From the NCBI RefSeq assembly GCF_013391695.1, contig NZ_JACBGH010000004.1, positions 62,001 through 126,000 of the forward strand: DNA of 64,000 nt. Reading direction: 5' to 3'. The translations under genes were made by a program, and so were the position numbers. The notes under the pieces are model-generated. The model saw only the letters and a list, made by a program, of their open reading frames with translations, made no database searches and was not told the DNA's origin. How positions within the stretch are numbered: the first letter of the stretch is position 1; each line of letters opens with the position of its first letter. Positions 1 through 9,094 of this stretch are shown one piece after another. This stretch comes from Thiomicrorhabdus cannonii (lineage in GTDB: Bacteria > Pseudomonadota > Gammaproteobacteria > Thiomicrospirales > Thiomicrospiraceae).

Positions 1-48
1 CAAGGCTATCACTTCCACAAACCGTCACCGATCGACACCTTCTTTTAG
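1..48 (+). CDS. C-terminal end of an EAL-domain protein (partial)
   Basis: The first 48 bases read in frame as 15 residues followed by TAG. The peptide begins QGYHFHKP, which matches the QGY-x-F-x-(R/K)P signature closing EAL phosphodiesterase domains. The rest of the gene lies left of the window, so other domains are unknown. It converges on the EAL-CBS-GGDEF gene next door, with only about 10 bases between stop codons. From family knowledge the product would hydrolyse cyclic-di-GMP, but the catalytic residues are outside the window. Confidence 0.7.
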   Translation, partial: QGYHFHKPSPIDTFF

Positions 49-57
49 AATGACCCA

Positions 58-1863
58 TTAATTCAAATGCAGATTGGCGCTGTCTACCAGGGCGTAACTG
101 TTGCCGCCCTGCATTTTGGCCTGCTTCTTGGCCTTCGTGGCATAGGAGGTCAGCATCTGTTGATGGCTGAACACCCCGGGCCTGACCAGCAAAACGCCAA
201 GTGACAGACTCATCATCGGGAAGAACTGCTCCTCGCCATTACGCCCTTTGCCCGAAATCCCGCCGCGCTGACGGTCTTCCGGCTCATAAAACCCCATAAT
301 CACCTCGCGGAACTCCTGCAGGATCGCCTCACAGATTTCCTCGTACTTTTTAACGCGCGGCGAAATAATCACAAAATCATCCCCGCCGATATGCCCGATA
401 AAATCTTTGGAGGGCCGGGTATGGTGATGCAGAATTTTCGCCATCATGCGAATAATCTCATCGCCCTTTTCAAAACTGTAAAAATCGTTAAAGGGCTTGA
501 AGTGGTCCATATCGATATAGATGACCATAAACTCGCTGTTGCGGCCCATAAACTCGCGGATCGTCTTCTGAATCGGCACATTGCCGGGCAATCCCGATAA
601 CGGGTTGGCGTATTGCGCGCTCTTCACCTTCAAATCGGTGATGACACGCAGCAGATCAATAAAATTGCCGCAGCCGCGGTAACGGCCGTTATCGGTCAAG
701 ATAAACACCTCGCCACGGCGGCTGTCCTTCTGCTCGGTCACCAGTCGGCTCAACTCCACCAGAGAGGTTTTAACATCGACAATCAGCGGCGTTTTATCCA
801 TCACCTTATGCAACGGTTTGCGCTGATGCAGTTCACGCCCGAAACGGTGCGCCAGCATATCCATCAAATCGCGCCGCCACACCATGCCCTGCACCTGTTC
901 GTCATTCACCACCGGCAGATAGTCCCACTGGGTTTCCTTGAGCAAAAACTCGGTCACCTCGCTCACCGAGGTATCGGGTAACACACTGGGAATCTCATGC
1001 ACCAGACAGGCCGCCGTTTCCTCGGTATGACGCACCGGTTCCAGACGATTCGACCAGGTGTAATTCAGTTCGCAACTCGGCCTGACCTGCGGGCGTTTGA
1101 ACAGGTAGCCCTGCACATAATCCACCCCCAGATTTTCCAATACCTTAAGGGTGTCGGCATCCTCCACCCCCTCGGCAATGATTTTGGTATTCAAGCCTTT
1201 CGCGAGGGCGCAGATGGTTTCGATAAAGCGTTGCTTATCCTTGTCCACCGCCAGATCCCCGACAAAATGTTTGTCGATTTTGACAAAATCGGGTTTCACC
1301 TCCGACCAGATGCGCAAGCCATTATAACCGCCGCCCAGATCGTCGATGGCCACCTTGAACCCCATCTCGCGGTAATGATTGATGGATTTCACAAACAGTT
1401 CAAAATCCTCGACCGGCTGCAGTTCGGTGATCTCAATCACCACTTGGGACACATCCAACCCCAAGCGATGCAAGCAGTCCAGCGTCATGCTGCGCTGATA
1501 GGAGGCCTGCATCAGCGAATTCACCGTAACATTCACGAACAGATATTCGCGGTTGCCGAAATCGTGATAAGCCTCTATGGCCGTCTGTCGCGCCAGCAAA
1601 TCCATCTCGAACAGACAGTCATGCTCTTCGGCCACATGAAACAGATGCAAAGGACGATACAAGGGCGAATTTTCCGGCCCGCGGATCAGCGCCTCAAAGG
1701 CAAACACCTGGCGCGTCTGCAAATCCACAATCGGCTGATAAACCGGCGTAAGGTTCTTCAAGGTAAAAATCGACAGCAACTCCCGCCCCAAAAGGGTTTG
1801 CGCCAGCCTGTCATGCAGCCGCTCGTACAAAGGTAAATCATCGTGCTGATGGCAATCGACCAT
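58..1863 (-). CDS. EAL-CBS-GGDEF cyclic-di-GMP signalling protein
   Basis: Predicted cytoplasmic, about 601 residues, no membrane segment or signal peptide. The order is EAL domain (about residues 30-275, motif FEALIRG near residue 57 and the DDLG metal-site motif), a CBS pair (about 300-420), and a C-terminal GGDEF domain (about 440-595). The GGDEF signature reads GGDDF, a conservative change. The EAL motif is intact, so phosphodiesterase activity is plausible. In this family the CBS pair is thought to sense nucleotides. I chose the ATG at 1863; an in-frame GTG lies nine bases upstream. It stands alone and divergent from metK. Whether the cyclase half is active or only binds GTP cannot be told from sequence. 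Confidence 0.88.
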   Translation of the reverse strand: MVDCHQHDDLPLYERLHDRLAQTLLGRELLSIFTLKNLTPVYQPIVDLQTRQVFAFEALIRGPENSPLYRPLHLFHVAEEHDCLFEMDLLARQTAIEAYHDFGNREYLFVNVTVNSLMQASYQRSMTLDCLHRLGLDVSQVVIEITELQPVEDFELFVKSINHYREMGFKVAIDDLGGGYNGLRIWSEVKPDFVKIDKHFVGDLAVDKDKQRFIETICALAKGLNTKIIAEGVEDADTLKVLENLGVDYVQGYLFKRPQVRPSCELNYTWSNRLEPVRHTEETAACLVHEIPSVLPDTSVSEVTEFLLKETQWDYLPVVNDEQVQGMVWRRDLMDMLAHRFGRELHQRKPLHKVMDKTPLIVDVKTSLVELSRLVTEQKDSRRGEVFILTDNGRYRGCGNFIDLLRVITDLKVKSAQYANPLSGLPGNVPIQKTIREFMGRNSEFMVIYIDMDHFKPFNDFYSFEKGDEIIRMMAKILHHHTRPSKDFIGHIGGDDFVIISPRVKKYEEICEAILQEFREVIMGFYEPEDRQRGGISGKGRNGEEQFFPMMSLSLGVLLVRPGVFSHQQMLTSYATKAKKQAKMQGGNSYALVDSANLHLN

Positions 1864-1995
1864 GGAAAACACCGCCTATCGGTAAAGCTCAAGAGCAGTA
1901 TAGGCTACGAAAAACAGGTTGCCGACGCGTGACGCCTAAATGAATTTTTTATGACGCCGCGGGCAAGGCGGCTAGCGGCCCGTCTGACCATAACA
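1864..1995. other. Intergenic region between the EAL-CBS-GGDEF gene and the metK promoter
   Basis: This is the left part of a roughly 300-base gap. It must hold the promoter of the minus-strand EAL-CBS-GGDEF gene, but I see no convincing -10/-35 pair. It includes a GC-rich stretch at 1950-1985 and no supportable gene. Confidence 0.5.
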
Positions 1996-2024
1996 TTGAC
2001 TTATCAACCCAAAAAAACGATAAT
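1996..2024 (+). promoter_or_regulatory. Sigma-70 promoter of metK
   Basis: TTGACT at 1996-2001 and GATAAT at 2019-2024 are separated by 17 bases, close to consensus at both elements. Transcription would start near 2031, giving an untranslated leader of about 135 nt before metK. Confidence 0.7.
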
Positions 2025-2079
2025 TCACGCTTACAAAATGAAGCGCCGATTTGATTTTCAGCTTGCGGGCGCATTAAAA

Positions 2080-2160
2080 GTACGGCTAAAGCGAGGAGTC
2101 CTTTTATTCCCGCCGATTATTCCGTACCTCGCATTAACCTAATTAAGATTCTTTCGAGGA
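2080..2160 (+). promoter_or_regulatory. Structured metK leader with pseudoknot-like pairing and possible SD sequestration
   Basis: GTACGG (2080-2085) is complementary to CCGTAC (2122-2127). GCGAG (2091-2095) is complementary to the adjacent CTCGC (2128-2132). The segments occur in the order A-B-A'-B', which is the arrangement of a pseudoknot. CCTCG (2127-2131) could alternatively pair with CGAGG (2155-2159), which contains the Shine-Dalgarno sequence of metK (GAGGA at 2156-2160, six bases before the ATG). Leaders of metK are riboswitch-controlled in several bacterial groups. I do not recognise this as a known SAM riboswitch class, and folding was done by eye only. Confidence 0.4.
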
Positions 2161-2166
2161 CCCACT

Positions 2167-3327
2167 ATGACCAAGACAACCGTATTTACTTCTGAGTCGG
2201 TTTCAGAAGGCCATCCTGACAAAATCGCCGATCAGATTTCCGATGCCATGCTGGATGCCATTCTGGCGCAAGACCCCAAGGCCCGCGTTGCCTGTGAAAC
2301 CTTCGTTAAAACCGGTATGGTTTTAATTGGTGGCGAAATCACCACCGATGCCTGGGTTGATCAGGAAGAACTGGTGCGCCGCGTGGTGAAAGAGATCGGT
2401 TACGATCGACACGATTTAGGCTTTGACGGCGAAACCTGCGCGGTGCTGTCGTCCATCGGCAAACAGTCTCCGGAAATCGCCATGGGTGTCGACGAAACCA
2501 AAGACCATGAACAAGGTGCCGGCGACCAGGGCCTGATGTTCGGTTACGCCACCAATGAAACCGATGTATTGATGCCGGCCCCCATCTACTACGCGCACCG
2601 CTTGATGGAACGTCAGGCCTATGTGCGCAAATCCGGCCAACTGGGCTGGTTGCGTCCGGACGCCAAGAGCCAGATCACGCTGCGCTACGAAGACGGCCAG
2701 CCGGTGGCGATCGACGCGGTGGTATTGTCTACCCAGCACAATCCTGAAATCGCCCAGAAAGACCTGCAAGAAGCAGTCATGGAAGAGATCATCAAGCCGG
2801 TTCTGCCTGCCGAATGGCTGCATAAAGACACGCTGTATCACATCAACCCGACCGGCCGTTTCGTTATCGGCGGGCCGGTGGGCGATGCCGGCCTGACAGG
2901 CCGTAAGATCATTGTGGATACCTACGGCGGCATGGCACGTCACGGCGGCGGCGCCTTCTCCGGTAAAGACCCATCCAAAGTGGATCGTTCCGCCGCCTAT
3001 GCCGGCCGCTATGTGGCCAAAAACATCGTGGCTGCCGGCCTGGCAGACAAGTGTGAAATCCAGGTTTCTTATGCGATCGGCGTGGCCGAACCGACCTCGA
3101 TCAGCATCGAAACCTTCGGCACGGAAAAAGTCGCGGTTGAGCTGATTGAAAAACTGGTGCGCGAACACTTTGATCTGCGTCCGAAAGGCTTGATCACCAT
3201 GCTGGATCTGTATCGTCCGATCTACCAAAAAACCGCTTCTTACGGCCACTTTGGCCGCGAATTGCCGGAGTTTACCTGGGAAAACACCGATAAAGCCGCC
3301 GCACTGCGCGCAGATGCCGGTTTGTAA
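2167..3327 (+). CDS. metK: S-adenosylmethionine synthetase MetK
   Basis: Makes S-adenosylmethionine from methionine and ATP in the cytoplasm. The 386-residue length is normal for the family. Visible signatures are [11 protein letters not shown] near the N-terminus (ATP/methionine site), [12 protein letters not shown] around residue 117, and the glycine-rich [19 protein letters not shown] loop near residue 260. The ATG at 2167 has a good Shine-Dalgarno (GAGGA) six bases upstream. It is preceded by a strong promoter and a structured leader, and followed by metF, so the two genes form a methyl-cycle neighbourhood. A strong hairpin-plus-T-run separates metK from metF, suggesting separate or attenuated transcription. 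Confidence 0.98.
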   Translation: MTKTTVFTSESVSEGHPDKIADQISDAMLDAILAQDPKARVACETFVKTGMVLIGGEITTDAWVDQEELVRRVVKEIGYDRHDLGFDGETCAVLSSIGKQSPEIAMGVDETKDHEQGAGDQGLMFGYATNETDVLMPAPIYYAHRLMERQAYVRKSGQLGWLRPDAKSQITLRYEDGQPVAIDAVVLSTQHNPEIAQKDLQEAVMEEIIKPVLPAEWLHKDTLYHINPTGRFVIGGPVGDAGLTGRKIIVDTYGGMARHGGGAFSGKDPSKVDRSAAYAGRYVAKNIVAAGLADKCEIQVSYAIGVAEPTSISIETFGTEKVAVELIEKLVREHFDLRPKGLITMLDLYRPIYQKTASYGHFGRELPEFTWENTDKAAALRADAGL

Positions 3328-3385
3328 TCCCGTTTGGTCACACCGTTTGTCATCAATATGCGCTGCAACGCTTCAGGTAAAACCC

Positions 3386-3413
3386 TTTAGAGTGGCGGCG
3401 CATCTGATACAAT
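3386..3413 (+). promoter_or_regulatory. Possible metF promoter upstream of the terminator-like hairpin
   Basis: TTTAGA (3386-3391) and TACAAT (3408-3413) are separated by 16 bases. If used, transcription starts near 3420, just before the strong hairpin at 3428-3470, so metF expression would depend on reading through it. The -35 match is only moderate. Confidence 0.35.
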
Positions 3414-3427
3414 CCCAGGAAACTTTC

Positions 3428-3472
3428 AAAAACCACCGCCCTCAAAAACTCAGCAGGCCAGGTGGTTTTTTT
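3428..3472 (+). terminator. Rho-independent terminator (or attenuator) between metK and metF
   Basis: A perfect 10-bp stem, AAAAACCACC (3428-3437) with GGTGGTTTTT (3461-3470), continues into a run of seven T (3466-3472). The 23-base loop holds a variant copy of the dispersed repeat (3444-3463, CAGCAGGCCAGGT version). It lies 100 bases after metK and 50 bases before metF. It may terminate metK or act as an attenuator for metF. Confidence 0.75.
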
Positions 3473-3521
3473 AAACCCTATTCGTGAACGCTTCATGAGT
3501 CAACACAAAAGGTTTAAGCCC

Positions 3522-4379
3522 ATGAAATCGCAACAAAAATATCCGCAAAAACTCAGCCTGGAATTTTTTCCGCCGCGCACCGAGCAAGGCATGGAAAAAC
3601 TGCATACGGTCATTCAAGGCTACAAAGCCATTAGTCCCGAATATATGTCGGTGACCTACGGTGCCGGCGGCACCACCCAGGAACGCACGCTGGATACCGT
3701 GCGTTATATTCAGGAACACACCCAGTTCGAGGCCGCACCGCACCTGACCTGCATTGGCGCGACCCATGAAAGTCTGACACAACTGCTCGACACCTACGAA
3801 GCGCTGGGCGTGAAGCGCATCGTCGCATTACGTGGCGACCTGCCTTCCGGCATGATGGATCCGGGCGAGTTCAAATACGCCAGCGATCTGGTCGCATTCA
3901 TCCGCGAAGTCAAAGGCGACACCTTCCATCTGGAAGTGGCCGCCTATCCGGAAACCCATCCGCAGGCGCGCAACTGCGAAGTCGGCATCAAATGGTTCAA
4001 GCACAAGGTGGAGCAAGGCGCCGATTCGGCGATCACCCAGTATTTCTACAATGTCGACAGCTACCTCTACTTTATCGACAACTGTGAAAAACACGGTATC
4101 GACCTGCCGATCATTCCGGGCGTCATGCCGATCACCAATTACGAAAACCTGATCCGCTTCTCCGCCGGATGCGGTGCCGAAGTGCCGCGCTGGCTGAAAT
4201 GCCGCCTGGAAAGCTTTGAGGATGACAAGGAAAGCCTGCTGGCATTCGGTCAGGAGGTGGTCACGGAACTGTCGCAGCGTCTGCTGGATGCCGGCGCGCC
4301 GGGGATTCACTTCTACAGCATGAACCAACTGGAACCGACCTTGAGCATTGCAACCGCATTGACCCTCAAAGGACGGTAA
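3522..4379 (+). CDS. metF: Methylenetetrahydrofolate reductase MetF
   Basis: Reduces 5,10-methylene-tetrahydrofolate to 5-methyl-tetrahydrofolate with FAD, supplying methyl groups for methionine synthesis. About 285 residues, as usual for bacterial MetF. The N-terminal LSLEFFPPRTEQG and the VTYGAGG segment are hallmark strands of the TIM-barrel active site, and PGVMPI occurs further on. I chose ATG 3522 because AAAGG lies upstream at suitable spacing and the family begins a few residues before (F/L)EFFPP. ATG 3495 and a GTG at 3462 are in frame but lie in or near the terminator hairpin. Next to metK, it serves the same cycle. Confidence 0.95.
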   Translation: MKSQQKYPQKLSLEFFPPRTEQGMEKLHTVIQGYKAISPEYMSVTYGAGGTTQERTLDTVRYIQEHTQFEAAPHLTCIGATHESLTQLLDTYEALGVKRIVALRGDLPSGMMDPGEFKYASDLVAFIREVKGDTFHLEVAAYPETHPQARNCEVGIKWFKHKVEQGADSAITQYFYNVDSYLYFIDNCEKHGIDLPIIPGVMPITNYENLIRFSAGCGAEVPRWLKCRLESFEDDKESLLAFGQEVVTELSQRLLDAGAPGIHFYSMNQLEPTLSIATALTLKGR

Positions 4380-4406
4380 TTCAACGACGAACAAGGTAGT
4401 AGCAGG

Positions 4407-5147
4407 ATGCGTATTCCTCGACTGTATATTCCCGGCGAATATGCGCCGCAACAGGTGCTGAGTTTAGACAAAGACCAGGTGCACTATGCCCTGACGGTCT
4501 TGCGCCTGAAAAACCAGCACCCGATTGAAGTCTTCAACGGCCAAGGCCTGCAAGCTCGCGCCACCTTGATTGTCACCGGGCGGCGCAGCGCCGACCTGTG
4601 CATCGAAGAGACCAGCCACCCTCAGGTCGAATCCCCTTTGCAAACCATCCTGGTGCAGGGCATATCTCGTGGCGACCGCATGGATTACACCCTGCAAAAA
4701 GCGGTTGAACTGGGAGTCACCCATATCCAGCCGGTGTTTACCGAACGCTGTGAAGTCCGTCTGGATGATGACAAAGCCGAAAAACGCCGCGCCCAATGGC
4801 AAGCCATCGTTATTAGCGCGTGCGAACAGAGCGGCCGCACCCACCTGCCACAAATTCTGCCCTTTCTCACCTACCCGGCCTGGTTGGATTCGGTCGCCGC
4901 TGAAAAGGCGTTTGGCCTGGTACTCGATCCTTACGCCAAAGAAACTCTGCAAAGCGTTTCCAGACCGGCGAGCGACACGCCGATCCATCTGCTGGTCGGT
5001 CCCGAAGGCGGCTTGACCGAAGAAGAGGTTCAACAAGCTTGTGAAGCGGGACTGACCGCTATTCGCCTCGGCCCCAGAATCCTGAGAACCGAAACCGCAG
5101 GCCCCACGATTCTGGCGGGCTTGCAACTTCTATGGGGTGACTTTTAA
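4407..5147 (+). CDS. rsmE: 16S rRNA (uracil(1498)-N3)-methyltransferase RsmE
   Basis: Methylates U1498 of 16S rRNA using SAM. 246 residues, normal length. It has an N-terminal PUA-like domain beginning MRIPRLYIPG, then a SPOUT (trefoil-knot) methyltransferase domain. The C-terminal knot motifs LLVGPEGGLTEEEV and LGPRILRTETAG are diagnostic. It starts 27 bases after metF and probably belongs to the same transcript, with AGTAGCAGG just before the ATG. The SAM-using enzyme follows the SAM-producing gene, though rsmE has many different neighbours in other genomes. Confidence 0.96.
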   Translation: MRIPRLYIPGEYAPQQVLSLDKDQVHYALTVLRLKNQHPIEVFNGQGLQARATLIVTGRRSADLCIEETSHPQVESPLQTILVQGISRGDRMDYTLQKAVELGVTHIQPVFTERCEVRLDDDKAEKRRAQWQAIVISACEQSGRTHLPQILPFLTYPAWLDSVAAEKAFGLVLDPYAKETLQSVSRPASDTPIHLLVGPEGGLTEEEVQQACEAGLTAIRLGPRILRTETAGPTILAGLQLLWGDF

Positions 5148-5276
5148 CTTACCAAGCTTCTGATTGCTAGGGCCTGTTGAAACACTTATGAGAAACAGCC
5201 GACTTATAGGTTACTTATCCCGAATTACGGGTATAATCAAAAACTGAATTTTGCGTTTTATTTAAGTCAAAACTAT
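5148..5276 (+). promoter_or_regulatory. Promoter region of the periplasmic-sensor GGDEF gene
   Basis: A clear -10 box TATAAT is at 5232-5237; no good -35 is present at the right distance (TTACTT at 5211-5216 is 15 bases away). GGCCTGTTGA at 5171-5180 matches part of the dispersed repeat but diverges after it. Confidence 0.35.
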
Positions 5277-7649
5277 ATGCTCACCAGCCCGATCCTCAAA
5301 TATCTCCTCGGTGTCTTGCTGACACTCACGCTTTTGATGCAGAACGCGCTGGCCGCAGAATCACCCAATTCCTCCGGAACGCCGGCTAACAAGCCGCTTG
5401 AAAAAGTCACGCTGCAGCTTAAATGGCTGCACCAGTTCCAGTTTGCCGGCTACTACGCCGCCAAAATCAAAGGGTTCTACGCCGACGAAGGGCTGGATGT
5501 CGACATCCGCGAACGCGACATGTTCCAAAACAATATTCAACAGGTCATCGACGGCCAGGTCGAATACGGCGTTTCCGACAGCGTGTTACTGCTCTACCTG
5601 GCCCGTCAGGAACCGGTGGTGATTGTCGCGCCGATTTTTCAGCACTCTCCGCAAATCATCGTCACCTTAAAATCGAGCGGCATCGACAGCCCCTATGAAC
5701 TGCAGAACCGCAACATCGCCTTTTATCAGAAGGACACCGACGGTTTCTCGCTACTGGCGATGCTGGAACAACTCAAGGTCAAACCGCGTTTCGAGCGGGT
5801 ATTGATCAAAACCGATCCTAAAATGCTGATCCGCGGCGAGGTCGATGCCTACCCCTGCTATCTCACCAATGAACCCTATCTTTTCCGCGAATGGGGTGCT
5901 GACATCAACATTATCCACCCGATGAACTACGGCATCGACCTGTATGGCGACATGCTCTTCACCAGCAAAGCCGAAGCGACCAACCATCCGGAGCGCGTCG
6001 CGCGCTTCAAGCGGGCGACCATTCGCGGCTGGGAATATGCGTTAGCGCATAAAAAAGAGCTGGCGAACTACATTCATAACCATCTCAAAGCCAGCAAAAG
6101 TATCGAGCACCTGCTGTTTGAAGCGGATGCGCTCGAAGAGATGATCGGCGCCAAAGGCACGCCGATCGGCACGCTAAGCGAGGGCCGCCTGCGCTTTATC
6201 AGCGACCTGTTCCAGAAACACCAACTGATCGACAAACCCTTTTCCCTGGAGGAAGGCATTTATCGTCAAAGCGCGCAGTCAATCGAATTCAGCGCCTCCG
6301 AACTGGCCTGGATAAAACGCCACCCGGTGGTCAAGGTCGGCGTGGATGCCGCGTGGCCGCCCATTGAATATGCCGATGCCAATCAGAAACTGGCCGGCAT
6401 CTCCGCCGGGTTTCTCGATTATATCAGTCAAAAAACCGGCATCAGATTCGAACCCGCCACCCATCTAAGCTGGTCGGAAACGGTCAGCCACATGCAGACC
6501 CAACAGCTCGACATGTATTCGGCGGTCGCCAATACGCCGGAAAAACGCGATTATACGTTGTTTACCCAGCCTTACCTGCGCTTTCCGATGGTCATCGCCA
6601 CCTTCCGCGACGAACCCTTTATCAGCGATATGCGCTTTTTAAAAGGCCGTACCGTCGCGGTTGTCGCCGATTACGCCTCCCACGAAAACCTCAAAACCTA
6701 CTATCCCGAAATCCCGCTGCTATTGGTCAGCACCCCGCAGGAAGGGCTAGAAGCGGTCTCCAAAGGCCAGGCCTATGCCTATGTGGACAACGTCGCCGTG
6801 ATCAGCCATATTTTGAAAAAAGAGAATCTGACCAATCTGCAGATCTCCGGCGAAACGCCGTTCCGCTCGGATATCGCCATGGCGGTGCGCCAGGACTGGC
6901 CGGAATTGCAGAGCATTCTGCAAAAAGTGCTGCTCGCTATGCCGGAGGCCACTAAAAACCGCATCAGCAACAGTTGGCTGCAAATCGCCTATAAAAAAGA
7001 AGTGGAATGGCAGACACTCGCCTTCATTGTCGTTCCGGTCGTCGTGATCTTTATCATTATCCTGCTATATAACCGCCAGCTCAGCCGTTTGAACAGCAAC
7101 CTGCTCTCTGCCCAGCAGCAGTTGACGGAGAGCAATGCCAAACTCTCTAAACTCTCCATTACCGACCACCTGACCGGCGTTTACAACCGCAATTTCATCG
7201 ATCAGACCCTCAGCAAGGAGAGCAAACGCGCCAACCGCCAAGAAACCACCTTGAGCGTGATTTTGATCGATCTGGACAATTTCAAGCAGGTCAATGACAT
7301 CTACGGCCACCTGGCCGGTGACGAAGTGCTGATCCGCACCGCCGACTGGGCTCACCATCATCTGCGGGAAACCGACACCTTCGGTCGCTGGGGCGGCGAG
7401 GAGTTTATTGCGATCTGTCCGGACACCGACTTGCAGCAGGCCATCGCTCTGGCGGAGAAACTGCGCGAAGGCATCGCGCAGACCGCCATGCCGCATGGCA
7501 TTCAGCAGACCGTCAGTATCGGTGTGGCGCAATACCGCGAGGGAGAGTCTATCGACCAGCTCATATCCCGCACCGATCAGGCGCTCTATCTGGCCAAACA
7601 CCAGGGCAAAAACAAGGTTATTAACTGCCAGCAGCTGCAAGCGTCTTGA
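5277..7649 (+). CDS. Membrane diguanylate cyclase with two periplasmic solute-binding domains
   Basis: 790 residues. A signal peptide (about 1-27, ending NALA) leads to an NMT1/THI5-like ABC-type binding domain (about 42-300; LQLKWLHQFQFAGYYAAKIKG is typical). A second, family-3 solute-binding domain follows (about 345-565; VGVDAAWPPIEY is its usual opening). Then come one transmembrane helix (about 576-597), a short coiled linker and a cytoplasmic GGDEF domain (about 625-785) with an intact GGEEF signature. It should make cyclic-di-GMP in response to a small molecule bound outside the inner membrane. The ligand cannot be named; NMT1-like domains bind pyrimidine-like or organosulfur ligands, and family-3 domains bind amino acids. 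It is a single-gene unit with its own -10 box. Confidence 0.92.
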   Translation: MLTSPILKYLLGVLLTLTLLMQNALAAESPNSSGTPANKPLEKVTLQLKWLHQFQFAGYYAAKIKGFYADEGLDVDIRERDMFQNNIQQVIDGQVEYGVSDSVLLLYLARQEPVVIVAPIFQHSPQIIVTLKSSGIDSPYELQNRNIAFYQKDTDGFSLLAMLEQLKVKPRFERVLIKTDPKMLIRGEVDAYPCYLTNEPYLFREWGADINIIHPMNYGIDLYGDMLFTSKAEATNHPERVARFKRATIRGWEYALAHKKELANYIHNHLKASKSIEHLLFEADALEEMIGAKGTPIGTLSEGRLRFISDLFQKHQLIDKPFSLEEGIYRQSAQSIEFSASELAWIKRHPVVKVGVDAAWPPIEYADANQKLAGISAGFLDYISQKTGIRFEPATHLSWSETVSHMQTQQLDMYSAVANTPEKRDYTLFTQPYLRFPMVIATFRDEPFISDMRFLKGRTVAVVADYASHENLKTYYPEIPLLLVSTPQEGLEAVSKGQAYAYVDNVAVISHILKKENLTNLQISGETPFRSDIAMAVRQDWPELQSILQKVLLAMPEATKNRISNSWLQIAYKKEVEWQTLAFIVVPVVVIFIIILLYNRQLSRLNSNLLSAQQQLTESNAKLSKLSITDHLTGVYNRNFIDQTLSKESKRANRQETTLSVILIDLDNFKQVNDIYGHLAGDEVLIRTADWAHHHLRETDTFGRWGGEEFIAICPDTDLQQAIALAEKLREGIAQTAMPHGIQQTVSIGVAQYREGESIDQLISRTDQALYLAKHQGKNKVINCQQLQAS

Positions 7650-7780
7650 GGCGTTAGCTGAAATCGCCGGAAGCCAATAACTTCTGCTTAAAGCAGGCCG
7701 GAAGAGCGTTATAATGTTTCCATTTCACAGGGCTGCGGGCACGCCGCAAGCAGCACAGCCAATACAGAAAAGAGAAGATC

Positions 7781-9085
7781 ATGCTGTCAACCAATCAGGT
7801 TCCTCATCTGCAAACCGCTTTATCCGGTCCGCTACTCGAACTCGAAGCCCACCTGCTGGCAAACCGTACTGAAATCGAATCCTGGTTACGCAAGCAGTTT
7901 ATGCAGACGCCGGCCCCTTTTTACGCCTCCGTCGACCTGCGTAATGCCGGCTATAAACTGGCGCCGGTCGACACCAATCTGTTTCCGGCCGGGTTCAACA
8001 ACCTGCATCCCGACCTGCGTTCGCTGGCGGTGCATGCGGCGCAAAACGCCGTGACGCAGATTTGTCCGATTGCCGACGGCATTCTGCTGATTCCGGAAAA
8101 CCATACGCGCAATATGTTCTATATGGAAAACGTTTTCGCGCTCAAAACCATTCTGGAAAACGCCGGTTATGAAGTGCAGATCGGCTCGCTGTTGCCCGAT
8201 TTGGATGCGCCTCTGCTGATGGAACTGCCTTCCGGCAATGTCTTGACGCTAAAACCGGTGCAACGTAAAGACAACAAAGTGGGCGTGGACGACTTCTTCC
8301 CCTGCGCCGTGCTGCTGAACAACGACCTGTCCGCCGGCCGGCCGGCGATTCTGGAAGACATCGACCAGACCTTGCTGCCGCCTCTGGAGCTGGGCTGGGC
8401 CAACCGTTACAAGACCCATCACTTCCAGCACTATGCCGACGTGACGCGTGAATTTGCCGCCTTGATCGGCATCGATCCCTGGCTGATCACGCCGACCTCG
8501 GTGCCCTGCGGCCCGATCAACTTCAAGGAGCGCACCGGACTCGAAGCGCTGGCGGAAACCGTCAATCAGATGCTGGAAAACACCCAGGAGTATTACCGCA
8601 CCCATGACATCGCCTGCAAGCCGTTTGTGATCGTCAAATCCGACAGCGGCACTTACGGCATGGCGATCATGTCGGTCAGCACGCCGGAAGACGTCCTCAA
8701 TCTTAACCGCAAACAGCGCAACAAGATGGCCTCCGTCAAAGAGGGGCTGCAGGTGGAACAGATGCTGGTGCAGGAAGGGGTTTACACCTACGAAACCATT
8801 GATGGCGCCGTGGCCGAACCGGTGGTCTATATGATCGGCAGCCACGTGGTGGGCGGCTTCTACCGGGTGCATACCGGCAAAACGGCCACCGACAACCTCA
8901 ACTCACCGGGGATGCATTTCCAACCGCTGTCGTTTGAAACGCCGGGCGTGGTGCCAGACGAGCAGCAGTCGCCCGACGCCTCGCCCAATCGTTTCTACGC
9001 TTACGGCGTGATTGCCCGTTTGGCGCTGCTGGCAGCGGCACGCGAGATCGCCGAAGCAAAAGCCAAAAAACAAGCTGCCAAATAA
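7781..9085 (+). CDS. gshA: Glutamate-cysteine ligase, Acidithiobacillus-type family
   Basis: First step of glutathione synthesis, joining glutamate and cysteine with ATP. The protein (434 residues) does not resemble E. coli GshA. It matches the separate proteobacterial family first described from Acidithiobacillus ferrooxidans, with features such as FPAGFNNLHPDLR near residue 68 and the ATP-grasp-like VKSDSGTYGMAIM near 286. The assignment is supported by gshB 65 bases downstream. The -10 box TATAAT at 7710-7715 may be its promoter. A 28-bp perfect palindrome of the dispersed repeat sits between gshA and gshB, which could reduce readthrough into gshB. Confidence 0.9.
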   Translation: MLSTNQVPHLQTALSGPLLELEAHLLANRTEIESWLRKQFMQTPAPFYASVDLRNAGYKLAPVDTNLFPAGFNNLHPDLRSLAVHAAQNAVTQICPIADGILLIPENHTRNMFYMENVFALKTILENAGYEVQIGSLLPDLDAPLLMELPSGNVLTLKPVQRKDNKVGVDDFFPCAVLLNNDLSAGRPAILEDIDQTLLPPLELGWANRYKTHHFQHYADVTREFAALIGIDPWLITPTSVPCGPINFKERTGLEALAETVNQMLENTQEYYRTHDIACKPFVIVKSDSGTYGMAIMSVSTPEDVLNLNRKQRNKMASVKEGLQVEQMLVQEGVYTYETIDGAVAEPVVYMIGSHVVGGFYRVHTGKTATDNLNSPGMHFQPLSFETPGVVPDEQQSPDASPNRFYAYGVIARLALLAAAREIAEAKAKKQAAK

Positions 9086-9094
9086 CGCTTTTCA

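Noticed and set aside
997-1836. Long plus-strand ORF opposite the EAL-CBS-GGDEF gene
   Set aside because: It is the antisense shadow of a clear conserved gene, with His/Gln-rich translation typical of such shadows. The same holds for long antisense frames over feoB (30147-31523), the PilZ-like gene (31920-33086), the GGDEF gene at 43184-44416 and phrB (59521-60672).
3358-3403. SAH-riboswitch-like string before metF (GCGCTGCAACG ... CAGG ... GGCGC)
   Set aside because: The closing P1 stem and the variable P2 hairpin of the SAH riboswitch are not present, and the likely promoter lies within or after it. The short complementarity is probably chance.
5171-5190. GGCCTGTTGAAAC as an IS end or repeat copy
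   Set aside because: No partner inverted repeat, no transposase and only ten bases shared with the dispersed repeat.
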